Part shown: positions 10,525-23,395 of the stretch, piece by piece
Numbering within the stretch: position 1 is the first letter of the stretch
How the letters are laid out: the number at the start of each line of letters is the position of its first letter
Assembly: GCA_023014335.1 (NCBI GenBank)
Contig: JAECYW010000005.1
Coordinates: 3,286,001 to 3,350,000 of the forward strand
Source: Galerina marginata
Taxonomy: Eukaryota > Basidiomycota > Agaricomycetes > Agaricales > Galerinaceae
DNA length: 64,000 bases
Reading direction: 5' to 3'
Position numbers and translations under genes: made by a program
The notes under the pieces: generated by a model
Told to the model about the DNA's origin: nothing
The model's input: the letters and a program-made list of their open reading frames with translations, nothing else
Database searches by the model: none

Positions 10525-13500
10525 GGTTGAAAACTTCAGACGATGAAGAGCCCCGTTCACGAGAACCAATCGCGTTCAAAGATTCTGAGTGCTGACTCCA
10601 AGACCAAGTTAACGGCTTGTCCTATGAAGAAGGGAAATAGATACCTAGAGCTCCACTTGAAAACAACCTGAGGTCCCAGCTATACCTTTGCTGAATGTTC
10701 AAAGGTGTGTAGGTATCGTCGTCGTCGTGGCCGTCGTCTTCGAAAAGAGCAAAGTGGCCGAGAAAGAAAGAAAAGTGAGCTCATCGATGATTCCATGGTC
10801 ACCTGGTCGACAGTGTCGGGCGGAACTCGCGTCGGCGTCGCGGGGCAGGATGATGATGGAAGCGGTTGTGACAGTTACGAGACCCGTAAGGGGATCGTTC
10901 TTGTACCCAGAGTTCAGTTTCAGTTCACACGGTGACCTAGTTTGGAGCCTGTTATGGGAATAAAGTTCCGCGCATCACATGTGTTTGATTAGTCAGAAGT
11001 TTTCTCAGACATTTCTGACCAAGGATTCCGAAAGCTGCTATCGACAAGATATCAAGGGGGCTCCGGGAATTTAGAAACTACACGGGGTAGATTTTTTTTG
11101 TTAAGGCTCCTGGTACCCCCCCCCCCCCTCCCCCCTCCTTCTAAATAAGGTATGTTTTTGTCCGAAAAGGGTATGTTTTTTCCACCCAAGGGGGTTCGAA
11201 ATTTAAAAAATTGGACCTGGGGTTCCAATTTTTTTTTAGCGGAGATTTGTTGAACCAACCAGCCAACATAATCAGGCACACACCTATATTAGGAAATATT
11301 ATGTCATCACGGTACTTTTTGCTGAGCTGCGAGTCCCCGACGCGGTGGTGACACCATACTTGAACGGTATTTCCAGCTTTTGGCTACCAATGTATGTACA
11401 CTGGCACAGTCGCTGAACCCGTCAGCCTGATGCATAGAAAATTGACATTATGGAAATGATTCTCCGGTAATACAGCAGTCTTGACTCTTGAGTCAAATAA
11501 AACAGCTCAACAGTAGGCTTGTGAGATAATTTCAGATTACCAGTGGCATAACAATGATTAAAGCCATTCTACAAATATTCTACAGACATTGGCCTCTTTG
11601 CGGAAAGGTTTTCCGCTATTTTCCGTCAAAAAATAGGTAGGTCAAAAAAAAAATTAGCGGCCTGACGGCCGAACCAACCACCCAACCCCGGGTCTGTTAT
11701 AAAGATCCCGAGTACCCCTTGTTTCCACCCTACTTCAGAGAAATTTCGGGTTGCGCTGGCTAGCTTGGGGTACAAACACTTTTCGGGGCTAAATTGGCTC
11801 TCAAACACGTAGAGAGATTACAGATTATTACATTATGTGTAATAACCGGCTATAAATCACGGTTTTTTTGAGATAAAGTCCCCCAAAGTGACCACTGGCG
11901 CTGTCTGGTAGACTAAATGGGGTGATACCGTATTAAAAACACGGGAAAGGGTATCTACAAGAGTATATCAAAGTAAAAAGACAACTAGGAGCCCTGCTGT
12001 GCGTTTGAAATGCTCCAAAATAGGTAAATAGTGCTATAAACACAGATTTTTTGACGATCTCCGCCCGTTTTGCCTGCGAATTGACCTCCAAATTCATTTG
12101 GGATGAGAGAATAGAACCGGAGATATAGCTACATAGTGATAAAAATATTTTACAGGTCTAGACAAGACAAACAGCTTGCAAAACGCACAAAAATGCATGA
12201 AATTTGACCTCTAAAATAAAAAATTTTAAGGCCTCACGGACCCATCCCCCCCCCCTACCTCGGGTCACGGCATAAATTCCCGGTACCCCCTTGCAAGATA
12301 TGTTCACGAAATCTCAACAAATAAGCGCCGTAACGAATGACTCCGAGGGTTCTTAGGGTCCGACAAGAATACTGAACAAAGTGGAAAGGTCGAAGTATGA
12401 AGTAGGGAGCATGAGCGAAGCCGTAGACGATGAAGATGGCTCTAAACGAAGATCGAGAGCGAGGCTGGCAATGCAAACGACAAAGGCCACTGAGTTCGAA
12501 ATTAGAGGCTGAGTAAACGAGATTTGAGAGGGAAAAATGGGAGTGTAATTCACTTGCTCTTGCCAACGATACGGGCGGGGGCTTAAATAAATAGTGTAAA
12601 AACATTGGAAATTGGAGTAAAAAATCAAAATGAAATGGAGAACTGAAATCAAACGAGAATAATGTACTTGGCAATAAATGAGAAAATTTGTCAGGGTGAA
12701 ACGGCCATGATGACTCTATTAAATGAATTACGGTAGGATTTCACGGAGGTCCATTGGGACGACAAGAGAAGCGATTGAGGAAAAGGCGGTGCGGAGTCAA
12801 GTGCCGGAAGAAACAAAAAATCCGAAATGTCGATGAACAATGAAGTGTGGCACATGGGGGAATTGACCAAACTGGTTGTCGGCTTAGCGGGGGCATTTCG
12901 AAAATGCCCCCGGTAAGATGACCACGGGGGAGAGGCTGTCTCCGGAATGGAATACGAACTAAGCGGCGATGGCGCCTATCACGTGAAACCGGCGAGATGT
13001 GAATAAAATTTGCTATGGTAAGAAGTGTTCAAAAGATATAGATATAATCCCACTAAGAGTTCTGAGGGCATAAATTGACATGATATATTATCTGAATTCC
13101 GAGGGCATGCTCAATGCGCCAGGTCACTAAAAACGTCACTGGTTTTCAAACCTCAAGGGGGCAACAAGGGGGGTCTCGTAAATGCCACGCGCAGCGTTGG
13201 CCCGCAAGGCAAGTCACGTTGATGGACGACTCATTCTGAGTCCCATGGATGCGATCATATTTTTTCTCAACTTGTTCCAAACTCCATTCCTTCGTGCAAC
13301 CTCCATCCTTAGTTCCTCTATATTTCCAGGCCATTAGATTTTCTATGCGACGGCTTGGTACAGGGTCCGAAAAATAAAGAACCAAGGACATTTGAAGTCG
13401 CGACGCCAATGGCACTCGGGATTGCCCAGGGCTCAATCCAAGCTTCAGATGCCTTCAATGTCACCATGTTATTTTTTTGGACTACACAGCTTTTACTTCA

Positions 13501-14379
13501 CGCCTCTTATTTCTATAATCTTCCCCGAGCCTGGAGCTGTAACTTGCCATCGGGCTACATCTGAATCGATATCTATGGCTTCTTGGATGACTTGCTTGGT
13601 CGAATTCGGTGTAACTCCCACCGCTTTTGAAACCTAGGACTGCAAAGCAGTAAACGTCTTACATCTGCTGGTCACATATATATCCCGGAACATCTTGAAA
13701 TAAAAGACGTAAATGAGGACTTTGCTTCTCGAAACATTTCCGAATTTTAAATCAAATTTGATGTGAAGGCACACAACAGTAGGACTGTCCTCAAGAACCT
13801 ACACCAAATTGAAACAAATAGGTACCAACGATCTCCTCGTCGAGATAGTCTCTGCCATATTTGAAACTTCCATGGACCGAGCGGTCCAACGACCGGAGAA
13901 AATCTGCCAGCCTTCCCGTTATACAACGCGAGATGAACCTTATCAAGCCGAATAGTGTCCTGTCTCCTACGATCCGGCTAGCTGAACGGCACTCTGTAAA
14001 ATTCTAAGTGGAACAATGAAAAGGAGGAAAATTACCTCAAGATCGGCGTGCGAAGGAATGAATATTAGCAGGGGGGGGGGGGTGTTTCGGAGGATACTAG
14101 GATTCTACGTAACGGCCAGCTGACGGAGGAATGACTTTGTAGCCACCTATACACAAAAGAAAGAAGAACGTCCTCCAAATTTTCTGCATATACATATAGC
14201 ATACAGTTAGTAATACATATTCTCCGAGTTCCAAAGGAAACGGTGCCAAAATGGTCGAGATGCAGCCCAAGCAAAAGATATTGAAAACGAGTTCATTTTT
14301 TGCACTGAAAATTTGGCTTTATTTGTTCGCCGGTTCCACCCGGCTCGTAATCTAGACATGAATAGGGGTCCACATCGTA
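10525..14379. other. Gene-poor, repeat-like interval
   Basis: The first few hundred bases hold the DHTKD1-like promoter. From about 11.05 to 12.3 kb there are A/T and C homopolymer tracts and two related direct segments (about 11230-11270 and 11650-11690, each an A or T run, then TTAGCGG..., then GAACCAACCA.CCAAC), which suggests a decayed dispersed repeat. A near-perfect palindrome lies at 12889-12911. A run of 13 G lies near 14070. Short open frames here (for example 13146-13436) have no family features. No gene is supported. Confidence 0.5.
12889..12911. repeat. Perfect short palindrome
   Basis: GGGGGCATTT (12889-12898) and its exact complement AAATGCCCCC (12902-12911) are separated by three bases, forming a strong hairpin. 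Outside it, CTTA and TAAG extend the symmetry imperfectly. A structurally similar hairpin occurs at about 48497-48522. Confidence 0.8.
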
Positions 14380-15054
14380 ATGTCTCTCAGTAGGCTGTCC
14401 GGTCTCAAAGTACTACCTGCCAGCCAGCCATCCATGATCATCCGCAAGACTACCACAATGCTGCACACCAGAGAATTGAATAGAGACTGGGTCGCTCTTA
14501 TCTTCATGGCAGTGATAATTCTTGTCATTTGCTTGACAATCACATTGGGGACTCTGTGTCGAAACTCGTTCGAGGGGAGTGATGCAAGAGGCATGGAAAG
14601 AGGCCAACTAGAACCCGTGCAGGCGTCCGAAGCTGGGGAGAATGAGCAGCGTGCTCCAGGTACGGTTCCATCACGTACTGCGCAGCCTCTGGGCAGCAGT
14701 GCTCGTGAAACCAATGAACGAAGAATACCGCAAGCAGCAGCGAACATCCGCCCACGAACCACCGAGCCGCTTGAGACAACTACGCCCACACCGCATGTGT
14801 GCGATGCTCCTTCACTCCCGCCCGCTTATCACTCTCTGGAGCCCATTGTGCAACCGAGACCAATGACCGCACCCCTCGATATCAGGTCTCTACAAATATA
14901 CGGTGTACCTGCTTCAAATTTCAACTCATCCAACTCTCCGCGCGAACTACTCCCTGTATACTTTCAAGTGGACGACCAAATTGGTTATCCGAATGCAAGC
15001 TCCGGCCCTCGACGTGATGAGGGGCTGTTCTACATGACTGCAAGGTTCAGATAG
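14380..15054 (+). CDS. Family X copy A: PPxY membrane protein
   Basis: Intronless frame of 224 residues; an in-frame ATG at 14434 (MIIRKTTTML) is an alternative start. One membrane helix lies near WVALIFMAVIILVICLTITL. It is followed by a Pro/Ser/Thr/Glu-rich hydrophilic tail. Three blocks are shared with copies at 36994, 38027 and 62038: RTTEPLETTTPTPHVCD, PPAYHSLEP and the C-terminal RRDEGLFYMTARF, with LQIYGVPASNFNSSNSP between the last two. PPAY is a PPxY motif, the ligand of WW domains; in yeast, one-helix PPxY proteins such as Rcr1 and Ssh4 recruit the Rsp5 ubiquitin ligase. A similar role here is inference. This is the most diverged copy and it lacks the conserved upstream block. No named family is recognised. 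Confidence 0.6.
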   Translation: MSLSRLSGLKVLPASQPSMIIRKTTTMLHTRELNRDWVALIFMAVIILVICLTITLGTLCRNSFEGSDARGMERGQLEPVQASEAGENEQRAPGTVPSRTAQPLGSSARETNERRIPQAAANIRPRTTEPLETTTPTPHVCDAPSLPPAYHSLEPIVQPRPMTAPLDIRSLQIYGVPASNFNSSNSPRELLPVYFQVDDQIGYPNASSGPRRDEGLFYMTARFR

Positions 15055-16076
15055 TCCCCTTCGTGCCAAATAAATTCACGTTGTGGACCAACCTCGCGCC
15101 GGACGGCTGCTCGACCCCCTGCCAAAATTCCGTGTCAGAAAATTCAATAAAACCCTACAGCTTCCAGTATTGTACCAGCATATGCATATCAGACCTTCAT
15201 CATGTTTGTCAACGACAAAAAAACCTATCATTGAAGTTGAATCAGTTTTATTAGTTAAAGAGGCGTCATTACAGCTCCGGATTCCCACTTATGAAAGCAT
15301 ATCAACTGAACGGTAAACCATCCTTTGCTAAAGTAAAAAAAATGTTAATCCCATCGAACTTAAGAGGTCCGATGATTCGTGGGCTTGTTTGGGATTTGCC
15401 CCCAGTACAGTCACTGAGGCTGTACTGTTAACTTGAAGTTGCGGTGATTCGGAGAATGTGCCGGTAGAAAGTATACAACTGAAAAGCTACATGAAAAACA
15501 AGGCCCTTTGACAGAGAGTCCCAAAGTTGAAGACATCCGTGGCCAGGTTTCATGCTCGAGGTGATACGAAGGAACCAGTAAACGATTTACTTTCTCGTGC
15601 ACTCAAGTTGCTCTTAAGCAAACACTGTTACACCAGCCACCAGGTGATCACTTATACAAGTCAGACAAAGATGATTTATAGTTTATATTATTTGATACAC
15701 TACTTTATAGCTTTGTAAACCTACCTATACTCTCAGCGTTCTAGACAAGGAATACACCTCCCATATGTTTGCAAGTCAAAGGTAGGATCATCCAGTCTGC
15801 ATCCAGTACGCCTACCACACCGAGATCACCAAAAGCGGGCGGTGAAACTGCCCGCCTTAATGACATTCTGGTTACTGGAAGGAAGCCAATTAGTGGACAC
15901 ACAAGCGCTCATAAAGCGCCCATAAAGCACCCTGTCCTATGGCCGTGTAAAAAGGCGCCTGATGATCGGGCCGGGCAGCATTGGGTAATCAGAATATCCT
16001 GGTCTAATTTTGGATTTCTTATTTCTTCAACGCATCCTTCCCTCCCACTTTTGCGTAGATTCCAAACACGTATTGA
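15055..16076. other. Intergenic, nothing recognised
   Basis: About 1 kb, A/T-rich toward 15.6-15.75 kb, with no supported coding frame and no clear repeat. Confidence 0.4.
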
Positions 16077-17766
16077 ATGTCCCCCGGAATTCAGCCTAGT
16101 TCTCACCAACACCGTGAGCCAACCCCTATTCCCCTTGAGCCCACCCAACGGAGTCAAGCGATGTTGACGCTGGAGGCGGGTCAAGAGACGGGCTGTTCTG
16201 GACAGACTACTACGTCCCCGCCAAGGGAACCGCCTTTGCCAATGGCCACGCCGTCCTCAAGCTGGGACGTGGTGAGCTCCGTTTCCGCCAAATTTGTGTT
16301 CCCAACCCAACCTAATCACCGGCAGGAAACAAATGTATCAAAAAGTCCCCAGAGCACCAGTAGTGTCTTTACTGCAGCATTGACTAGTTCAACAGAAGGA
16401 GCGCTTGGCGCGGCAACAGGAGCAGAAGGAGAAGCAGAGGTCTCGGACGAGGAGTCGCGCAGGGGTGAAGATGCATCTAGCGAGAGCCTCGGTGAAAGTG
16501 AGCTTGCTTTATTGCGTTACTAAATCTGCTTTCCAACCCCTTTAATTATTTTTAAGGCTCCCAGTCATTATCACGCTCTACATGGACGCAAGGTCGTTTC
16601 AGTCCACTGACAGTGTCCAAGCCGTCCCATCAACTGGGTCCGACCACTGAACCACCTCAACCAGCTCGCGGTGAACAGCATCGACGATTTCGCAGTTACC
16701 CTCGTATTGAACGTTGGGGTCCAATTCCGATTGATCCACTTTGCGATGAACAGGATCGACGATTTCGCAGTTACCCTCGTAATGAACCGCGTTGGGGTCC
16801 AATTTATATTGATCCACTTCGCGATGAACAGGATCGACGATTTCGCAGTCACCCTCGTATTGAACCGCATTGGGGTCAAATTCACAATGATTCACTTCGC
16901 GATGAACAGGATCAACGACCTCGCGGTGAACAGGTTCAGGATCGGGCGGCTAAAAGATATGCCAAAACAGCGTAAGTAATTCGAAGTTACAGTATAAATG
17001 GAAAGCACGTAACCTAGCCATTCTTTCTTATTTGCAGCGCATACTTTATGCATACACTTTACCTCCTTGTATCGGGCGGAATCGCCATACGGGCGAGTTT
17101 TGCGGACCAAGCAGTCGAAGGATACCTTCAAAATGTGGCCCCCGTCACCATTTTTTTAGGTGCACTCATCTTGATATGCGGCACCAAGGAATGCGGCATC
17201 GGTCACGGCTTTTCCGGCCTAGGTAAGTCTCCTGGCTTCTATTCGACGATGCAGAGGCAACGCCAACAAAGTCCTCAGCGTTTTTCGTGGCTGGAGTTCT
17301 CATCGTCGGCGAAGGCGTATTTGACTTCAAAGTGCCTCAGATCCTTATTATCTTCGACCATTTTCCAGCTGAATTAGCAGGCCCGCAAGTCTGGGGGATG
17401 GCGTCGGCCGCAGCAGAAGCTGCGTTTTTGTCGGGACTTTTTTTCTTCTGTTTGTGACCATGGGCTGATTCTCAAATCTTCAGATTGACGGCTTGTTGCC
17501 TCCATAAGCGACCAGCAATTATTGCCTTGTTTCTCGTCGAGGTTTTGAACTATGGTCTAGCAATGGCCGCGAGGTTTGGAGTTTCAAGAGTGTACGCATC
17601 CCCTTTATTTTTGAGTCAGTCCCCGCTCTTACGAAATGGAATATCTTTCAGGCTTCTGGCCGTCTTTGGTGTCATTCAGCTGGTTCTTGTCGTGCCAACA
17701 ATTTACGTGGCGATAAGCCAGCTCAGAGTTGAAAACCTTGGTAAAGAACCCTATCGCTTCGCGTAA
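16077..17766 (+). CDS. Unknown multi-pass membrane protein with repeats
   Basis: A six-exon model (16077-16497, 16557-16971, 17038-17222, 17255-17453, 17484-17591, 17652-17766) is in frame throughout and gives about 480 residues. The N-terminal ~140 residues are Pro/Ser/Thr-rich and disordered. Exon 2 encodes about 3.5 copies of a 26-residue Arg-rich repeat (DEQDRRFRSYPRNEPRWGPI). The C-terminal half has several hydrophobic segments, for example VAPVTIFLGALILICG, AEAAFLSGLFFFC, IIALFLVEVLNYGLAMAA and VLLAVFGVIQLVLVVP, so it is probably a multi-pass membrane protein. Two of the model's introns are only 30-32 bp, unusually short, so the borders of the last four exons are doubtful and the gene could be damaged. 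A competing frame over about 16160-16265 also looks coding. No family is recognised. Confidence 0.4.
16670..16935. repeat. 78 bp coding tandem repeat
   Basis: About 3.5 direct copies of a 75-78 bp unit starting CGATGAACAGGATCGACGAT, inside exon 2 of the membrane-protein gene. The unit is a multiple of three; the first copy is 3 bp shorter and the last is truncated. Confidence 0.9.
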
Positions 17767-18624
17767 TAGGATCAGAAAATCGCTGCATTCATTTCCTTCA
17801 GCGCAGGTTAAGCCACTATTATACTGTCAGTCCATCCATACTACGATCCGGTCCCAGAATAGGCGCTGTAAATATAATCCACCTAGTTTTGTATGGTATT
17901 TGTTTTGCCACAAATGTCTACTACCCTCCAGGTTAATTTGAGTGAGGCCTAGTGGGGTACCAAAAATACATAGTCCATTAATTACTCCTTATCAGCATTG
18001 TCGCCAAGACACTTCAGAAGCCGATCACTGAAGAAATTGTGAATTTCTTTCAGGACATGAAGAAGCCGGGATAATAAGCTCGTGCAATGTCAACTTTCGA
18101 ACTTGATTAAATGGGGTTTATGCCACTATTGGTTCGATTGCTCCTGATAGATTAAAGTACAACACTGAGATTCCGAAAATTATCAATACTCGTAAATGCA
18201 AGTAGAGCCTCCCAAACGAGTCCTATACGATCAAAACATCAACCAAAGCAACCAGAAAAGGCCCACCCGCAACAGAAAAATTCGGCACATAGCGCATCGA
18301 CAGCGCACCGTACGCCTTCGTCTGCGCATGGGCAGGGTCGACTATCGACGCGGATGTAGTAGTGTTCCAATAGCTGAACACCAGCTTCCCAAGAATATTG
18401 ACACATGTGCAAGCATCTCTCGCATGTCATCTCATTCAAGCAATCCTTGAGCCTCAGATTCGCCATGCTCAGTATGGGCGTGTTCACCGCGTCCCCGTTC
18501 GAGTCGACCGCGGGGCTGTTCAAGGATGAGAACAGAGAGTCGAGAGGAGAAGCATCGGTTCTCTTTCTAATCTTATACATTACTGCACCCAAAAGATGCC
18601 AAAATCAATAAGCCGACCAAGATG
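17767..18624. other. Intergenic, nothing recognised
   Basis: About 850 bp with no supported gene. It ends where homology to the DHTKD1-like gene begins. Confidence 0.4.
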
Positions 18625-19500
18625 AACGGTGAAGTTGACTGACGCGTTTTAAAGCTCGCTTCATGCAAGGAGCTCGTGTATGCACCTAGTCTTCATCTCG
18701 TTTTTTAGACGAGAGTCGAGTCTTTTGGGGAGGGCCTTTAACTGGGATTCGTGGAGGTGGAAGAACTATAGGTGCCATCGTCGAAGGCGAGGGCATGAAC
18801 TAAGCAATTCACATTCAATAGGCCACAGATCAAGAGAACAGAGAGAAACACACCTCATACAGGACACTCCCAACCTATACCGGCCTCAAAGCTCGCTAAT
18901 CTGGCTCAACCTCCGCCACTCTGCACTTCGTATACATTTCGTCCAAAATCCCATCCATGTTATGCACCTGACCAAGCCAGTAACGCTCCGGTCAAAGCGC
19001 TGCGACCACCTTACGGCGAGTGAGGTCCAAATCGATGTACGGTCGCGATGGCCATGTGTGCGCATGGAGTCGCCACATCGGAGGGGCACATTTTCGGCGC
19101 TGTTTAGCAGCAGCTGGGTTCGGATGTGGGTAGAAGAATAAATCAGGATGAGAAATAAGGACAGGGTGAAGACGACTTACAGTTGGAGAAGGCGTGTCGG
19201 TGGTGTTCGCGGATCCTAAAGGATTCCTCGTGGTAGGTACGACGCTTCATAAGAGCAGGTGCTATTCCTTGAAAGTTGAATGCAGCCTTTGGACACGACT
19301 TTGTTCAGCCGAGAGCCTCGAGACAGTACGTCGCGTCTACGAGATCCGTCGTGTCAAACGAGGGTTAAAAGCTATCCAAGTCCAAGTTATTGGCCATTCC
19401 AATGAAGAGGGGCAGCAAATATCAACGAATACCTGAAGCTTCACCGAGACCTTGGGACGCTATGTAGCGAAGCTGATTCGAAGCCGACTTGAAGTTGTAG
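18625..19500 (-). pseudogene. Decayed 5' fragment of the DHTKD1-like gene
   Basis: This stretch is collinear with about 9735-10690 of the intact gene. Matching landmarks include GTTGACTGACGCGTTT, CCTCATAC.(C/G)GA.A.TCCCAAC, GGCCATG(T/C)GT(G/A)CGCATGGAGTC and GGATTCCTCGTGGTA. Exons, introns and the region upstream of the start codon are all represented, so it arose by DNA-level duplication and not through an mRNA. Many indels and stops rule out function. It has the same orientation as the source gene and lies 8-9 kb away. Confidence 0.8.
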
Positions 19501-19639
19501 CCGTATTGAACATGGTCGAGTAGATACCAAGTAGATACGGTCGGTGTCGTTCTCCAGAGCGATGGACTGGAACGGCAGAAGGAGAAGGATTAGACTTCAA
19601 AAAGCTTCAAAGCTTCAACGGAGGGCGATTCGATATTTT

Positions 19640-21600
19640 TGTGCGTGAACGAGTCACGTGTGATGCATGTGATGGAGGGCTCAAATTCTCTTGATTTTGG
19701 CTTTCATTAGAATCATCGATCCTCCTCAACCTACTCATGATAGACTGCCACAGTTCTGGAGGAACACATACCAAGAACAAAATATTGGGAATTAGGTGGA
19801 ATTTTTTAATAACATTTGTCTGCTTCCGAGTCACCCCTTCATTCCAGTTTCGACCTTGGTGACTTGTTTCACTCCAAGCCATACTTGTGCCGACTTTATA
19901 TGGTCAAGCCTCTTTCGATTCTGTATTCTGGGACAATCGGCTCTTTATAGACTACATATCCAGTTCTCCCTTATGACAAAAAATCATTTTGTCTGCTGTT
20001 AAATTCGCCAGGAGTGGCTTGGCTCATTGTTTTCCCAGGTATTTAAATTAGAACATCAACTCTATCTTTTTATCCTTACCCTCTTATCCCTCTAGCCACT
20101 TAGCCACTGCGGGCCGAATGTCTCCCATTTGTCGCGCAGAGACTGTCAGGATACGATGAGCTAGGTATTTACTCTATCGCCGACCATTGGCGACTTCGAA
20201 GTATTCCCATCTGCGGACTGCACTATCTGAATCGGAAACCTGCGCGACTCGAAATTCCAGGTCTATAGCTCGAGAGCTTACGCGCTACGGCGTATCCTAA
20301 CCTCTGCTTCAAATTCACCTCGATCCGCATCCATCTCTTCTCATCGCGCTTTCCCTTATCCGCGGAATTACGAGCAAGCTCACGCCTCGTCCAATCCCTT
20401 CTTTCCTCTCCAACTCAATCAACTTGGTAGATTGTAAATTAAAGATTGAGATAACACAAGGAACTCCGCCTTGCGGCTTGAACTCCGAAGAGCCTGTCAT
20501 TGCTGTACATTCCCTCTCTTTCCATGACTCATTTTAAGCTCGAACCGCTGCTTTCGACTTTTGATACTTATGTTGTCCTTTTCGGCTAGGTCCTATCGCG
20601 TGTTCAGGTATACTCTAGGATTCGGAGCTCTTTATTTTTGAGTGCTGCCGCTGTATTAATCTTTCTGTCGTTTAACAACCCAAGCCAGAAATCAACTCAT
20701 CGCGATGACCTCAAACCTCCTCTGGTCTCGCTCTTGGCCGTTCATCTGGTCCCATATTCGTTCAATACCCCGGCCTCTACACACCAGCTTCCTCTTTCCT
20801 CCTGGCTAGATTCCCCAGCCTGCGCACTCAGAAATTGCGGTCGGAGTCGTGTAGTTCTACATAAACCCGCCATTCTATCTGATATACCTTGACATGAGCA
20901 GGGCCCTTGGGAATTCAGCCAAAAATCGACATAAAGCTGCGGAAGATTTATGCCATTCACCAGACAAGTTCTTTGACCGTACCTTTTAATCTGCACTGCC
21001 GTGCATTCTGCCCCGGATCTCAAGTTATCCGACTTGGCTAGATTTCACAGTCAACCTACTCAGACTCAGGAACTGGAGCGGTGTATTACACAGGTCTCGG
21101 TCCTCGTCTGATCATTGAGGGCATTGGTAGGTCTAGCCAAATCGACTTGAAGCTGCAGTAATGGCTCCGGAGTTCGTAAACACACCTCCACTTGCGGCAG
21201 AACTTTGGTATCGTGGCTTCGTCTCATGTATGAATGTCAACCCCGCCACTAGCCCGTATTTGGCGTGCTAGCCCACATTGTCAGGCCTGATTAGATTTTC
21301 CGTCTACACACTGTTCCTTCCTAGCTATGTATGCCCTTTACCGCCTTACATCTCACCAAGAAACATATGACTTAAACACATAGTCACCGTGAAAAGAACG
21401 TGGATCTTGGTTCGTCTACCAGAATTGCGATGTTGGAATATTATTTGTATACCGTACGGTTTGCCGGCTTACTTTTTGTACAGAGGAATATATATTGCCA
21501 TAGAATCAAGTGAATTGGACCAAAGAAAGTGGGAGAAAGAGAGAGAATTAACTTTACTTGCCCCATTCCCTAGGTAATAAACCCCCTATTTGTTAGAAGG
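19640..21600. repeat. Block R, copy 1 (diverged)
   Basis: Non-coding block sharing collinear landmarks with 30245-31850 and 59845-61440. These include a CGAGTCACC-type segment (near 19830), GGTATTTAAA (20039), CTAGCCACTTAGCC, and a section with recurrent CTGGCTAGATT and CTCAGA(T/C)T.(A/C)GGA motifs. It is the most diverged of the three copies. A pyrimidine-rich strand bias and recurrent CTGGCTAG motifs run throughout. Confidence 0.55.
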
Positions 21601-23395
21601 ACCAGAGCTTAACTCCATTCTCCATTTTTTTTCTCGTTAAGGTCTTCAGATTTTTCTATCCAAGTAAGAAAGTCGTCAAGTGAAAAGGCGAGCGGCTCGA
21701 ATCGGGTTCATGTCTTAGCCCGAGCTGCCCGAGATTAGATATGTACGCAAGACCAGATTAGATGCCATCACTGCATCATATGCACAGCACTGACCGACCT
21801 GGGAATCCCTTGAATCCATCCGATTACATCGTGCCTTTGCCCTCACCGCGACTCTGTCGAACGGCCTGCTCGACAAGTTCCGAGCCCTTCCAGCATTCGA
21901 CACCCAGGGTCTGACCCGTTGGACTACTTCACCGCCTATTCTTCAGGTGCCCACCTACGGCTTGCCGTAACTAAATGCCGACCCCGACTTGCGATCGTCG
22001 CTCACAATCCCTTGATCGCGATGAACCAGCCTGGACTAGCATTCCCATCGTCGTGCAGAGACGGTAAAGATTCAACGAGTTGGGCTCTATATTCCTGATC
22101 TATTGTGATTTAGAAGTATGTCCAACCCTGGTGTGTCGGTTCGCGGTCTGCATGACTTTGTATTGCATACCCATAGCTTCATCCTCAATCTCCCTTGCTC
22201 CTCGTCTAATCGGAATGACTGAGCTACGGAATCCCAAGCAAGTGCATACCTTGCCTAATTACAAATCTGCTTCTACAACTCAACCGACCAGCTCCTCGAT
22301 GCCCTGCCCTGATCACAGCGAGACTTTGTCGATCCCCCACTTTCACATCGAGAATACGTCTTCCTCCTGGGCTAGGATTTCTATACGGGATGCTCAGATG
22401 AAGGAACGGGAGCCGTGTAACTGGACCATTGTAGAGCCCTGGCCCAAAATCGAGGCGAAGCTCGGGCAACTCTCTAGTTTCGTTTTCAATGACCCTGTGA
22501 TACCGTTTGTTCTTACCGATCTTGAGATTGGCCAGGGTTCTTCCTGGCTAGGTCCCCAATTGACAAACTCAGGTGTAGGAGTAGGAGGCGTGTATCTATA
22601 CAAGCAAACGTCCCATCCTGATAGTGTATTCATAGACAGGGATCTAGCCAAAATTAACCCCAAGGACCAAAAACTTGCCCACCCTTTTGGATCTGGGCCC
22701 TGTGTTTGTTATGCGTCCCCATTCTCTACGCCACGCATCGCCTGTCCAATGGTCACTCTCGATTAGGGCCTCGTACTTGTTTAACTAGCCAAAATTTGAC
22801 TCAGTTCCTTGCTCCCTGAGGCCTGATGTCCTACTATACGCTCGTTGTCGCTGTAAGTAAGCTTCAACACTCCTTGTGTTTTTCCGGCATTGACTCAACT
22901 AATACACTTGTGTCAGCTTTCCCGACTAGACTCCCCAGGACATGAAACGCCAGTTCTCAAGCTTCATATTGCACCCAACCGCTCCTGTTATAAGGTATGT
23001 AGGATTTTTCCTGGCTTATATCCGCCCTCTTGTGATAACGCTTGAATTTTTGTCGCCTACGAAGGTACTCGAATATGACTTGAATTCTATCCAATTTCGT
23101 ATGAACATCTATTGAGATAATCCCCAGCATAGTAAGAGACTTCAATTCAAGTTTCTTACTGGTACGTGATGTCCTGTGTTAGCGCGTCGACCGGTGCACT
23201 GACTAACCTTCGCAAGCTAGTCTTCTCGTCTCTCACCTCCTGCTAAGGAGTCCTTGAACGAAATTAGGATTTCAAAGACACAATTCCGGGTCTCGCAAAT
23301 TTGGAAGCAAAAGGAACAACTTTGCGAGATCCGCAGCTCATTCGAGTCGTTAAAATGCTCAAGAATAAATTCTAGATTGCTGCATCGCTTAAAGG
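21601..23395. other. Degenerate repeat tail and F-box fragment
   Basis: The block-R-like character (CTGGCTAG and CTTGACTC-type motifs) continues to about 23.2 kb. A 228-codon frame at 22080-22766 lies in it but has no family features and is not accepted. About 23285-23350 resembles the minus-strand F-box sequence near 23885-23950 (CTCGCAAATTTGGAAGC.AAAGG.ACAAC against the F-box copy), so it is probably a fragment of a former F-box paralogue. Confidence 0.4.

Noticed and set aside
16160..16265. Alternative frame reading DGLFWTDYYVPAKGTAFA
   Set aside because: It looks coding but cannot be joined by splice signals to the downstream exons in frame; it is kept only as a doubt in the gene entry.
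22080..22766. 228-codon open frame on the plus strand
   Set aside because: It lies in degenerate block-R-like sequence, has no recognisable domain and no conserved counterpart in the other modules.
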